Both the position numbers and the translations under genes were made by a program. Shown here one piece after another: positions 15,001 through 27,045 of a stretch of 64,000 nt of DNA. Numbering within the stretch: position 1 is the stretch's first letter; every line of letters starts with the position of its first letter. This stretch comes from Onthophagus taurus (lineage: Eukaryota > Arthropoda > Insecta > Coleoptera > Scarabaeidae). The notes under the pieces are model-generated. The model saw only the letters and a program-made list of their open reading frames with translations, searched no databases and was not told the origin of the DNA. Location: NCBI RefSeq assembly GCF_036711975.1, contig NC_091976.1, forward strand, positions 11,718,001 through 11,782,000, given 5' to 3'.

Positions 15001-18000
15001 CAAATATGGTGGATAGAATTACCGGAACCAAAAGTGATAGAAAATTCAAACATGGCTCAGAACGGCGTAGAACGTCATAATATCACGTTTTGGGCACATT
15101 TTGTTTTTTATCTCCAACATGCTCCAATGTGATATTTGGCATCTGAATATCACATATATGGTCGACAGAATTACCGGAACCAAAAGTGATAGAAAGTTCA
15201 AACATGGCTCAGAACGGCGTATAACGTCATAATATCACGTTTTGGGCACATTTTGTTTTTTATCTCCAACATGCTCCAATACGACATATGGCCCCTGAAT
15301 ATCACAAATATGGTCAACAGAATTACCGGAACAAAAAGTGATGGAAAGTTCAAACATGTCTCAGAACGGCGTATAACGTCATAATATCACGTTTTGGGCA
15401 CATTCTGTTTTTTATCTCCAACATGCTGCAATGTGACATTTGGCGCCTGAATATCACAAATATGGTGGATAGAATTACCGGAACCAAAAGTGATAGAAAG
15501 TTCAAACATGGCTCAGAACGGCGTATAACGTCATAATATCACGTTTTGGGCGCATTTTGTTTTTTATCTCCAACATGCTCCAATGTGACATTTGGCGCCT
15601 GAATATCACAAATATGGTGGATAGAATTACCGGAACCAAAAGTGATAGAAAGTTCAAACATGGCTCAGAACGGCGTATAACGTCATAATATCACGTTTTG
15701 GGCACATTTTGTTTTTTATCTCCAACATGCTCCAATGTGACATTTGGCGCCTGAATATCACAAATATGGTGGATAGAATTACCGGAACCAAAAGTGATAG
15801 AAAATTCAAACATGGCTCAGAACGGCGTAGAACGTCATAATATCACGTTTTGGGCACATTTTGTTTTTTATCTCCAACATGCTCCAATGTGATATTTGGC
15901 ATCTGAATATCACATATATGGTCGACAGAATTACCGGAACCAAAAGTGATAGAAAGTTCAAACATGGCTCAGAACGGCGTATAACGTCATAATATCACGT
16001 TTTGGGCACATTTTGTTTTTTATCTCCAACATGCTCTAATGTGATATTTGGCATCTGAATATCACATATATGGTCGACAGAATTACCGGAACCAAAAGTG
16101 ATAGAAAGTTCAAACATGGCTCAGAACGGCGTATAACGTCATGATATCACGTTTTGGGCACATTTTGTTTTTTATCTCCAACATGCTCCAACATGTCATT
16201 TGGCGCCTGAATATCACAAATATGCTCAACAGAATTATCGGAACCAAAAGTGATAGAAAGTTCAAGCATGGCTCAGAACGGCGTATAACGTCATAATATC
16301 ACGTTTTGGGCACATTTTGTTTTTTATCTCCAACATGCTCCAACATGTCATTTGGCGCCTGAATATCACAAATATGGTCAACAGAATTACCGGAACAAAA
16401 AGTGATAGAAAGTTCAACCATGGCTCAGAACGGCGTATAACGTCATAATATCACGTTTTGGGCACATTTTGTTTTTTATCTCCAACATGCTCCAACATGT
16501 CATTTGGCGCCTGAATATCACAAATATGGTCGACAGAATTACCGGAACCAAAAGGGGTAGAAAGTTCAAACATGTCTCAGAACGGCGTATAACGTCATAA
16601 TATCACGTTTTGGGCACATTTTGTTTTTTATCTCCAACATGCTCCAACATGTCATTTGGCGCCTGAATATCACAAATATGGTCAACAGAATTACCGGAAC
16701 AAAAAGTGATAGAAAGTTCAACCATGGCTCAGAACGGCGTATAACGTCATAATATCACGTTTTGGGCACATTTTGTTTTTTATCTCCAACATGCTCCAAA
16801 ATGTCATTTGGCGCCTGAATATCACAAATATGGTCAACAGAATTATCGGAACCAAAAGTGATGGAAAGTTCAAACATGGCTCAGAACGGCGTATAACGTC
16901 ATAATATCACGTTTTGGGCACATTTTTTTTTTTTATCTCCAACATGCTCCAATGTGACATTTGGCATCTGAATATCACATATATGGTCGACAGAATTACC
17001 GGAACCAAAAGGGATAGAAATTTCAAACATGTCTCAGAACGGCGTATAACGTCATAATATCACGTTTTGGGCACATTTTTGTTTTTATCTCCAACATGCT
17101 CCAATGTGACATTTGGCATCTGAATATCACATATATGGTCGACAGAATTACCGGAACCAAAAGGGATAGAAAGTTCAAACATGTCTCAGAACGGCGTATA
17201 ACGTCATAATATCACGTTTTGGGCACATTTTGTTTTTTATCTCCAACATGCTCCAACATGTCATTTGGCGCCTGAATATCACATATATGGTCGACAGAAT
17301 TACCGGAACCAAAAGTGATAGAAAGTTCAAACATGGCTCAGAACGGCGTATAACGTCATAATATCACGTTTTGGGCACATTTTGTTTTTTATCTCCAACA
17401 TGCTCCAATGTGATATTTGGCATCTGAATATCACATATATGGTCGACAGAATTACCGGAACCAAAAGTGATAGAAAGTTCAAACATGGCTCAGAACGGCG
17501 TATAACGTCATAATATCACGTTTTGGGCACATTTTGTTTTTTATCTCCAACATGCTCCAATGTGATATTTGGCATCTGAATATCACATATATGGTCGACA
17601 GAATTACCGGAACCAAAAGTGATAGAAAGTTCAAACATGGCTCAGAACGGCGTATAACGTCATAATATCACGTTTTGGGCACATTTTGTTTTTTATCTCC
17701 AACATGCTGAAACATGTCATTTGGCGCCTGAATATCACAAATATGCTCAACAGAATTATCGGAACCAAAAGTGATAGAAAGTTCAAACATGGCTCAGAAC
17801 GGCGTATAACGTCATAAAATCACGTTTTGGGCACATTTTGTTTTTTATCTCCAACATGCTCCAATGTGATATTTGGCATCTGAATATCACATATATGGTC
17901 GACAAAATTACCGGAACCAAAAGTGATAGAAAGTTCAAACATGGCTCAGAACGGCGTATAACGTCATAATATCACGTTTTGGGCACATTTTGTTTTTTAT

Positions 18001-21000
18001 CTCCAACATGCTCCAAAATGTCATTTGGCGCCTGAATATTACAAATATGGTCAACAGAATTATCGGAACCAAAAGTGATGGAAAGTTCAAACATGGCTCA
18101 GAACGGCGTATAACGTCATAATATCACGTTTTGGGCACATTTTGTTTTTTATCTCCAACATGCTCCAATATGACATTTGGCATCTGAATATCACATATAT
18201 GGTCGACAGAATTACCGGAACCAAAAGGGATAGAAAGTTCAAACATGTCTCAGAACGGCGTATAACGTCATAATATCACGTTTTGGGCACATTTTGTTTT
18301 TTATCTCCAACATGCTCCAACATGTCATTTGGCGCCTCAATATCACAAATATGCTCAACAGAATTATCGGAACCAAAAGTGATAGAAAGTTCAAACATGG
18401 TTCAGAACGGCGTATAACGTCATAAAATCACGTTTTGGGCACATTTTGTTTTTTATCTCCAACATGCTCCAATGTGATATTTGGCATCTGAACATCACAT
18501 ATATGGTCGACAGAATTACCGGAACCAAAAGTGATAGAAAGTTCAAACATGGCTTAGAACGGCGTATAACGTCATAATATCACGTTTTGGGCACATTTTG
18601 TTTTTTATCTCCAACATGCTCCAACATGTCATTTGGCGCCTGAATATCACAAATATGCTCAACAGAATTATCGGAACCAAAAGTGATAGAAAGTTCAATC
18701 ATGGCTCAGAACGGCGTATAACGTCATAATATCACGTTTTGGGCACATTTTGTTTTTTATCTCCAACATGCTCCAATGTGACATTTGGCGCCTGAATATC
18801 ACAAATATGGTGGATAGAACTACCGGAACCAAAAGTGATAGAAAGTTCAAACATGGCTCAGAACGGCGTATAACGTCATAATATCACGTTTTGGGCACAT
18901 TTTGTTTTTTATCTCCAACATGCTCCAACATGTCATTTGGCGCCTGAATATCACATATATGGTCGACAGAATTACCGGAACCAAAAGTGATAGAAAGTTC
19001 AAACATGGCTCAGAACGGCGTATAACGTCATAATATCACGTTTTGGGCACATTTTGTTTTTTATCTCCAACATGCTCCAATGTGATATTTGGCATCTGAA
19101 TATCACATATATGGTCGACAGAATTACCGGAACCAAAAGTGATAGAAAGTTCAAACATGGCTCAGAACGGCGTATAACGTCATGATATCACGTTTTGGGC
19201 ACATTTTGTTTTTTATCTCCAACATGCTCCAACATGTCATTTGGCGCCTGAATATCACAAATATGCTCAACAGAATTATCGGAACCAAAAGTGATAGAAA
19301 GTTCAAGCATGGTTCAGAACGGCGTATAACGTCATAAAATCACGTTTTGGGCACATTTTGTTTTTTATCTCCAACATGCTCCAATGTGATATTTGGCATC
19401 TGAATATCACATATATGGTCGACAAAATTACCGGAACCAAAAGTGATAGAAAGTTCAAACATGGCTCAGAACGGCGTATAACGTCATGATATCACGTTTT
19501 GGGCACATTTTGTTTTTTATCTCCAACATGCTCCAACATGTCATTTGGCGCCTGAATATCACATATATGGTCGACAGAATTACCGGAACCAAAAGTGATA
19601 GAAAGTTCAAACATGGCTCAGAACGGCGTATAACGTCATATCACGTTTTGGGCACATTTTGTTTTTTATCTCCAACATGCTCCAATGTGATATTTGGCAT
19701 CTGAATATCACATATATGGTCGACAGAATTACCGGAACCAAAAGTGATAGAAAGTTCAAACATGGCTCAGAACGGCGTATAACGTCATGATATCACGTTT
19801 TGGGCACATTTTGTTTTTTATCTCCAACATGCTCCAACATGTCATTTGGCGCCTGAATATCACAAATATGCTCAACAGAATTATCGGAACCAAAAGTGAT
19901 AGAAAGTTCAAGCATGGTTCAGAACGGCGTATAACGTCATAAAATCACGTTTTGGGCACATTTTGTTTTTTATCTCCAACATACTCCAATGTGATATTTG
20001 GCATCTGAATATCACAAATATGGTGGATAGAATTACCGGAACCAAAAGTGATAGAAAGTTCAAACATGGCTCAGAACGGCGTATAACGTCATAATATCAC
20101 GTTTTGCGCACATTTTGTTTTTTATCTCCAACATGCTCCAATACGACATATGGCCCCTGAATATCACAAATATGGTCAACAGAATTACCGGAACAAAAAG
20201 TGATGGAAAGTTCAAACATGTCTCAGAACGGCGTATTACGTCATAATATCACGTTTTGGGCACATTCTGTTTTTTATCTCCAACATGCTGCAATGTGACA
20301 TTTGGCGCCTGAATATCACAAATATGGTGGATAGAATTACCGGAACCAAAAGTGATAGAAAGTTCAAACATGGCTCAGAACGGCGTATAACGTCATAATA
20401 TCACGTTTTGGGCGCATTTTGTTTTTTATCTCCAACATGCTCCAATGTGACATTTGGCGCCTGAATATCACAAATATGGTGGATAGAATTACCGGAACCA
20501 AAAGTGATAGAAAGTTCAAACATGGCTCAGAACGGCGTATAACGTCATAATATCACGTTTTGGGCACATTTTGTTTTTTATCTCCAACATGCTCCAATGT
20601 GACATTTGGCGCCTGAATATCACAAATATGGTGGATAGAATTACCGGAACCAAAAATGATAGAAAATTCAAACATGGCTCAGAACGGCGTAGAACGTCAT
20701 AATATCACGTTTTGGGCACATTTTGTTTTTTATCTCCAACATGCTCCAATGTGATATTTGGCATCTGAATATCACATATATGGTCGACAGAATTACCGGA
20801 ACCAAAAGTGATAGAAAGTTCAAACATGGCTCAGAACGGCGTATAACGTCATAATATCACGTTTTGGGCACATTTTGTTTTTTATCTCCAACATGCTCCA
20901 ATACGACATATGGCCCCTGAATATCACAAATATGGTCAACAGAATTACCGGAACAAAAAGTGATGGAAAGTTCAAACATGTCTCAGAACGGCGTATAACG

Positions 21001-24000
21001 TCATAATATCACGTTTTGGGCACATTCTGTTTTTTATCTCCAACATGCTGCAATGTGACATTTGGCGCCTGAATATCACAAATATGGTGGATAGAATTAC
21101 CGGAACCAAAAGTGATAGAAAGTTCAAACATGGCTCAGAACGGCGTATAACGTCATAATATCACGTTTTGGGGGCATTTTGTTTTTTATCTCCAACATGC
21201 TCCAACATGTCATTTGGCGCCTGAATATCACATATATGGTCGACAGAATTACCGGAACCAAAAGTGATAGAAAGTTCAAACATGGCTCAGAACGGCGTAT
21301 AACGTCATAATATCACGTTTTGGGCACATTTTGTTTTTTATCTCCAACATGCTCCAATGTGATATTTGGCATCTGAATATCACATATATGGTCGACAGAA
21401 TTACCGGAACCAAAAGTGATAGAAAGTTCAAACATGGCTCAGAACGGCGTATAACGTCATGATATCACGTTTTGGGCACATTTTGTTTTTTATCTCCAAC
21501 ATGCTCCAACATGTCATTTGGCGCCTGAATATCACAAATATGCTCAACAGAATTATCGGAACCAAAAGTGATAGAAAGTTCAAGCATGGTTCAGAACGGC
21601 GTATAACGTCATAAAATCACGTTTTGGGCACATTTTGTTTTTTATCTCCAACATGCTCCAATGTGATATTTGGCATCTGAATATCACATATATGGTCGAC
21701 AAAATTACCGGAACCAAAAGTGATAGAAAGTTCAAACATGGCTCAGAACGGCGTATAACGTCATGATATCACGTTTTGGGCACATTTTGTTTTTTATCTC
21801 CAACATGCTCCAACATGTCATTTGGCGCCTGAATATCACATATATGGTCGACAGAATTACCGGAACCAAAAGTGATAGAAAGTTCAAACATGGCTCAGAA
21901 CGGCGTATAACGTCATATCACGTTTTGGGCACATTTTGTTTTTTATCTCCAACATGCTCCAATGTGATATTTGGCATCTGAATATCACATATATGGTCGA
22001 CAGAATTACCGGAACCAAAAGTGATAGAAAGTTCAAACATGGCTCAGAACGGCGTATAACGTCATGATATCACGTTTTGGGCACATTTTGTTTTTTATCT
22101 CCAACATGCTCCAACATGTCATTTGGCGCCTGAATATCACAAATATGCTCAACAGAATTATCGGAACCAAAAGTGATAGAAAGTTCAAGCATGGTTCAGA
22201 ACGGCGTATAACGTCATAAAATCACGTTTTGGGCACATTTTGTTTTTTATCTCCAACATACTCCAATGTGATATTTGGCATCTGAATATCACAAATATGG
22301 TGGATAGAATTACCGGAACCAAAAGTGATAGAAAGTTCAAACATGGCTCAGAACGGCGTATAACGTCATAATATCACGTTTTGGGCACATTTTGTTTTTT
22401 ATCTCCAACATGCTCCAATACGACATATGGCCCCTGAATATCACAAATATGGTCAACAGAATTACCGGAACAAAAAGTGATGGAAAGTTCAAACATGTCT
22501 CAGAACGGCGTATAACGTCATAATATCACGTTTTGGGCACATTCTGTTTTTTATCTCCAACATGCTGCAATGTGACATTTGGCGCCTGAATATCACAAAT
22601 ATGGTGGATAGAATTACCGGAACCAAAAGTGATAGAAAGTTCAAACATGGCTCAGAACGGCGTATAACGTCATAATATCACGTTTTGGGCGCATTTTGTT
22701 TTTTATCTCCAACATGCTCCAATGTGACATTTGGCGCCTGAATATCACAAATATGGTGGATAGAATTACCGGAACCAAAAGTGATAGAAAGTTCAAACAT
22801 GGCTCAGAACGGCGTATAACGTCATAATATCACGTTTTGGGCACATTTTGTTTTTTATCTCCAACATGCTCCAATGTGACATTTGGCGCCTGAATATCAC
22901 AAATATGGTGGATAGAATTACCGGAACCAAAAGTGATAGAAAATTCAAACATGGCTCAGAACGGCGTAGAACGTCATAATATCACGTTTTGGGCACATTT
23001 TGTTTTTTATCTCCAACATGCTCCAATGTGATATTTGGCATCTGAATATCACATATATGGTCGACAGAATTACCGGAACCAAAAGTGATAGAAAGTTCAA
23101 ACATGGCTCAGAACGGCGTATAACGTCATAATATCACGTTTTGGGCACATTTTGTTTTTTATCTCCAACATGCTCCAATACGACATATGGCCCCTGAATA
23201 TCACAAATATGGTCAACAGAATTACCGGAACAAAAAGTGATGGAAAGTTCAAACATGTCTCAGAACGGCGTATAACGTCATAATATCACGTTTTGGGCAC
23301 ATTCTGTTTTTTATCTCCAACATGCTGCAATGTGACATTTGGCGCCTGAATATCACAAATATGGTGGATAGAATTACCGGAACCAAAAGTGATAGAAAGT
23401 TCAAACATGGCTCAGAACGGCGTATAACGTCATAATATCACGTTTTGGGCGCATTTTGTTTTTTATCTCCAACATGCTCCAATGTGACATTTGGCGCCTG
23501 AATATCACAAATATGGTGGATAGAATTACCGGAACCAAAAGTGATAGAAAGTTCAAACATGGCTCAGAACGGCGTATAACGTCATAATATCACGTTTTGG
23601 GCACATTTTGTTTTTTATCTCCAACATGCTCCAATGTGACATTTGGCGCCTGAATATCACAAATATGGTGGATAGAATTACCGGAACCAAAAGTGATAGA
23701 AAATTCAAACATGGCTCAGAACGGCGTAGAACGTCATAATATCACGTTTTGGGCACATTTTGTTTTTTATCTCCAACATGCTCCAATGTGATATTTGGCA
23801 TCTGAATATCACATATATGGTCGACAGAATTACCGGAACCAAAAGTGATAGAAAGTTCAAACATGGCTCAGAACGGCGTATAACGTCATAATATCACGTT
23901 TTGGGCACATTTTGTTTTTTATCTCCAACATGCTCCAATGTGATATTTGGCATCTGAATATCACATATATGGTCGACAGAATTACCGGAACCAAAAGTGA

Positions 24001-24768
24001 TAGAAAGTTCAAACATGGCTCAGAACGGCGTATAACGTCATGATATCACGTTTTGGGCACATTTTGTTTTTTATCTCCAACATGCTCCAACATGTCATTT
24101 GGCGCCTGAATATCACAAATATGCTCAACAGAATTATCGGAACCAAAAGTGATAGAAAGTTCAAGCATGGTTCAGAACGGCGTATAACGTCATAAAATCA
24201 CGTTTTGGGCACATTTTGTTTTTTATCTCCAACATGCTCCAATGTGATATTTGGCATCTGAATATCACATATATGGTCGACAAAATTACCGGAACCAAAA
24301 GTGATAGAAAGTTCAAACATGGCTCAGAACGGCGTATAACGTCATGATATCACGTTTTGGGCACATTTTGTTTTTTATCTCAAACATGCTCCAACATGTC
24401 ATTTGGCGCCTGAATATCACATATATGGTCGACAGAATTACCGGAACCAAAAGTGATAGAAAGTTCAAACATGGCTCAGAACGGCGTATAACGTCATATC
24501 ACGTTTTGGGCACATTTTGTTTTTTATCTCCAACATGCTCCAAGGTGATATTTGGCATCTGAATATCACATATATGGTCGACAGAATTACCGGAACCAAA
24601 AGTGATAGAAAGTTCAAACATGGCTCAGAACGGCGTATAACGTCATGATATCACGTTTTGGGCACATTTTGTTTTTTATCTCCAACATGCTCCAACATGT
24701 CATTTGGCGCCTGAATATCACAAATATGCTCAACAGAATTATCGGAACCAAAAGTGATAGAAAGTTCA
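1..24768. repeat. 152-bp satellite DNA array
   Basis: Head-to-tail tandem repeat. The motif TCAAACATGG and its variants recurs at 1, 153, 305, 457 and 609, which gives a 152-bp period and about 163 monomers. Each monomer holds recognisable blocks (CAGAACGGCGTATAACGTCA, ATATCACGTTTTGGGCACA, CTCCAACATGCTCCAA, GGAACCAAAAGTGAT). Monomers fall into types that differ mainly in one variable stretch after CTCCAA (for example ATGTGACATTTGGCATC, CATGTCATTTGGCGCC, TACGACATATGGCCCC) and in the ATATGGTCAACAG / ATATGGTCGACAG / ATATGGTGGATAG segment. The types recur in a fixed order as higher-order repeats. A few monomers lack 3 bp and are 149 bp long. No gene is seen here: the short open frames in it are by-products of the repeat. 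The left edge lies outside the window. Confidence 0.97.
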
Positions 24769-24774
24769 AGCATG
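24769..24774. repeat. Left target-site duplication of Polinton element 1
   Basis: AGCATG directly before the element end. The same hexamer follows the right end at 44567-44572. Taking out the element and one AGCATG leaves a monomer junction (TTCAAGCATGGTTCAG) that occurs intact elsewhere in the array, for example near 13225. Six-base duplications are typical of Polinton integrases. Confidence 0.93.
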
Positions 24775-24787
24775 AGTAGTATAGATT

Positions 24788-24847
24788 CGCCGATTCAAGA
24801 ACCTCCTCCTAGAACGCAGGTTCGAGGAGGAGGTTCTTGAATCGGCG
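24788..24847. repeat. Terminal palindrome, 'flip' form (element 1 left)
   Basis: Perfect 23-bp arms (24788-24810 and 24825-24847) surround a 14-nt asymmetric centre, AGAACGCAGGTTCG (24811-24824), which could itself form a short imperfect inner stem (GAAC/GTTC). The arms lie 13 bp from the element end. Read inward from their own ends, the right terminus of element 1 and the left terminus of element 2 carry the exact reverse complement of this centre. Confidence 0.95.
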
Positions 24848-24928
24848 ATTCTTTTGAGGGTCGGAGGAGATTCGATGAAGAGAGGAGGAGGTCAATTAAC
24901 TTGAGAAGGTCATGTTATTTTGACGAAA

Positions 24929-25031
24929 TTATTAAAAATTTATCTTTTTTAAAAATTTATCTTTATTAAAAATTTATCTTTATTAAAAATGTATCTTTAT
25001 TTAGGTTATGTTATTAAAAATTTATCTTTAT
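24929..25031. repeat. AT-rich 17-bp minisatellite in the left TIR
   Basis: Tandem copies of about 17 bp (ATTAAAAATTTATCTTT): four adjacent copies with slight changes, then one separate copy after TTTAGGTTATGTT. The right TIR (44239-44358) has five tandem copies plus the separate one, and the left TIR of element 2 has one plus one. Copy number therefore differs even between the two ends of one element. Confidence 0.85.
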
Positions 25032-25487
25032 ATGTAACCTGTTTACCTAGATGAAAACAATTACTATGTTTATCCTTCGACGCTTCTCAATGAACTGTTA
25101 ATGTTTTCGATATATCTCTTAATTTATTATTATACACAAAGGTATACGGTTTTGAGACATGTAGGTATACAAACAAGTGAGTCATAACTTACCTGCGAGA
25201 TATTTTTTATTTTATTATGTAAAGGTGTACAGGTATTTAAGAATATGCGAGGAGGTTCTTGAATCGGCAAATTTTTTGGGAGGACAGGTTTGAGGAGGCC
25301 AACTAACTTGTTAGTAGTAGATGAGTCATGATCCACCTGCGAGATATTTTTTAAGAGCTTCTTAATAAATTTGTCATGCGTTTTGTCTGACGTCTCACGA
25401 TATAATGACATGTTAGAACATGTATAATAGATATATTCGGTAATGATGTAAAATATTACTCCCCCCACCAGCAACCTTATGTATTGC

Positions 25488-25495
25488 TATAAATA
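25488..25495 (+). promoter_or_regulatory. TATA box of the left-end virion gene unit, element 1
   Basis: TATAAATA just inside the left TIR and about 300 bp before the first long reading frame. It is identical in element 2 (47526-47533). A start site 25-35 bp downstream would lie near 25520. It would serve the rightward gene block that begins at about 25785. Confidence 0.6.
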
Positions 25496-25623
25496 CAAAC
25501 GTTGGTCGAAGTTGTACCGCAGAGTGTTGTGCTTCAGAGTAAGGTTTTTGTGTATTTAGTACATATTAAAAATATCGTGTAGATTTTTGGTGCATTTAGT
25601 ACAGAGGATTTTTAACGTAACGA

Positions 25624-25688
25624 GTAAGTAATTCAAATGTAATACAAGTAGATAATGTACTAATGTAAACAATAATATTGATGTTTAG
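25624..25688 (+). other. Predicted 65-nt intron in the leader of the first gene, element 1
   Basis: GTAAGT donor at 25624 and TTTAG acceptor ending at 25688. Exon 1 would end in A and exon 2 begin TGG, so splicing would itself create an ATG. Donor, acceptor and length are the same in element 2 (47662-47726). In element 2 the frame from that ATG runs on into the first gene. In element 1 a run of 7 A (25760-25766) instead of 6 puts it out of frame. Confidence 0.5.
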
Positions 25689-25784
25689 TGGCAACGAGAC
25701 CGAACCCCAAATGTCCAACTAAGAGAGCTGCTGTAAATTCATTTGAAAAGGGTGAAAATAAAAAAACCTGCCCGAAACATCAAA

Positions 25785-26588
25785 ATGGAGGGTAATTGTA
25801 ATGAGACAACTGCAACAAATGTGTCGCTAGGAAGTGATAATCAAAGAAAAAAGGATGTGGTATTCGATGGAATTAATTTGTTGCCTTCCGACTTAGCGGA
25901 GTACGTATTTCCTAGCAATCAACAACATTATGTAGAAAATTGTGGAAAGTTACCTTTCACAAGTAACGTAGTATTAAATGAAGCAGTGAAAAATAATCTC
26001 CAAAAAGGTAATCAAGCGCCATTATTCTCCGAGAGTACATATTATTTAAATAAAAGTCGAACGAAATGGATATCGGTTGGCATGTCTGCCAATCTACATT
26101 TTGATCCGGTTATAAGATTAATGGGAAAAGGACAATGCATAACTTTTACCGAAGACGAATGGAAAAATGTGATTAATAGCAGACAATTGATTATGAATAG
26201 TTTTGTTGGTGATTTATCGACACCACCACATTTCGTTGTAAGCGGCGTGACCTGCAGCAGCCAATGGATAGAAAATGTACGAAAAGTGTTGAAAATGGAA
26301 AGGGGGTCAGAAATATTTTACCTGGCTTACGACTCGTTACACGAATTGTGGAAACTTAGCGATTTAGTTTCGAGTAGGGTAGAAGTATTAAAGTGTATGG
26401 AATATAAAAATTATTACGATAGCGTGATCGATGTGGTATCAACAATGCAAGGTGATATAAAATCGAATATATTGGTTGCTTCAAACGGTGCACCAAGTGA
26501 ACATTTGTGCGTAACTAAAGAACTGCTCGTATACGGTATGGATAAGATATTACTGGATTTAGATTTGCACGCATTAATGAAGATGTGA
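25785..26588 (+). CDS. Unknown Polinton protein A (267 aa)
   Basis: First long frame of the element, and I do not recognise its family. The start is the first ATG in frame (25785, protein start MEGNCNETTA). A spliced upstream start (see the 25624-25688 intron) would add roughly 35 residues in the uninterrupted frame seen in element 2, but element 1 has one extra A that breaks that extension. The product is globular and mixed in composition, with no signal peptide or obvious membrane segment, and it ends in a leucine- and aspartate-rich stretch (ILLDLDLHALMKM). It lies 10 nt before gene B and downstream of the left TATA box, so it probably belongs to the virion gene unit. Element 2 carries a 14-bp deletion in this gene. 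Confidence 0.6.
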   Translation: MEGNCNETTATNVSLGSDNQRKKDVVFDGINLLPSDLAEYVFPSNQQHYVENCGKLPFTSNVVLNEAVKNNLQKGNQAPLFSESTYYLNKSRTKWISVGMSANLHFDPVIRLMGKGQCITFTEDEWKNVINSRQLIMNSFVGDLSTPPHFVVSGVTCSSQWIENVRKVLKMERGSEIFYLAYDSLHELWKLSDLVSSRVEVLKCMEYKNYYDSVIDVVSTMQGDIKSNILVASNGAPSEHLCVTKELLVYGMDKILLDLDLHALMKM

Positions 26589-26598
26589 AGTGAATAAA

Positions 26599-26823
26599 AT
26601 GGAAAAAAAAGTGACGTTTTGCGAATCGAAAAATAGAGTGTACCGAATGCACACTTGGACGTTTGCTTACAGACAATCAAGGATAAGTGACTGGGAAGAA
26701 AAGATGTTGGACGGAATTAGATTTAAGACTAGGATAAGAAACGTAAATAAGTTATTAGAAAAATATTTAGATGTAGATTATAGATTAAACATATATCAAG
26801 AACGTTTTAGCATTGTAGAGTAA
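26599..26823 (+). CDS. Unknown small Polinton protein B (74 aa)
   Basis: Start at the first ATG (MEKKVTFCES), 10 nt after the stop of gene A. The protein is basic, with many K/R residues and an aromatic TWTFAYRQSR stretch. No domain was recognised. The sequence is identical at protein level in element 2 (48622-48846), which supports a real gene, although the copies are young and near-identical overall. The AATAAA at 26964 may end the A-B transcript. Confidence 0.55.
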   Translation: MEKKVTFCESKNRVYRMHTWTFAYRQSRISDWEEKMLDGIRFKTRIRNVNKLLEKYLDVDYRLNIYQERFSIVE

Positions 26824-26963
26824 TCGAAATGTTTTTAACTGAGTAACGATTAATTTTTAGGATAGGTATTAGTAGATTTAAGTGTAGCTGAATAATAATA
26901 ATAATATTAATAGATTTAAGTATAAATTAAGAGCAAAACTGTTTTTGTAAAATATTTAAAAGG

Positions 26964-26969
26964 AATAAA
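26964..26969 (+). terminator. Poly(A) signal AATAAA after genes A-B
   Basis: AATAAA lies 140 bp after gene B in AT-rich DNA and about 75 bp before the PLA2 gene. It is kept in element 2. It could end an A-B transcript. Confidence 0.4.
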
Positions 26970-27045
26970 AGCTTAAAGCACAACAGCAGAGCTTCATTTC
27001 TAGTTTTTAACTGTGAAGAAAAGGAAGAAGGAGTGAAATTATAAA

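Larger units (their letters stand above)
24775..25352 (+). repeat. Left terminal inverted repeat, element 1
   Basis: Its inverted counterpart lies at about 43915-44566. The two share, in order, the terminal palindrome, a GGAGG-rich stretch, an AT-rich 17-bp minisatellite, a block ending TTTACCTAGATGAAAAC, and two copies of a CCTGCGAGATATTTTTT block (near 25192 and 25335). The motif GGAGGTTCTTGAATCGGC recurs at the terminal palindrome and again at about 25254. This end is about 75 bp shorter than the right end. One reason is the loss of a 55-bp segment present in the right TIR and in element 2, and the other is a smaller minisatellite. No convincing gene lies in it. Confidence 0.9.

Noticed and set aside
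1-24768. CRISPR-like direct repeats
   Set aside because: The whole 152-bp unit is repeated with no unique spacers, and the surroundings are animal DNA.
25130-25474. 114-codon open frame on the minus strand (similar at 47168-47512)
   Set aside because: It lies across the TIR and leader, is built from TIR repeat blocks, and is matched in element 2 only because the DNA is nearly identical. No start context or domain.
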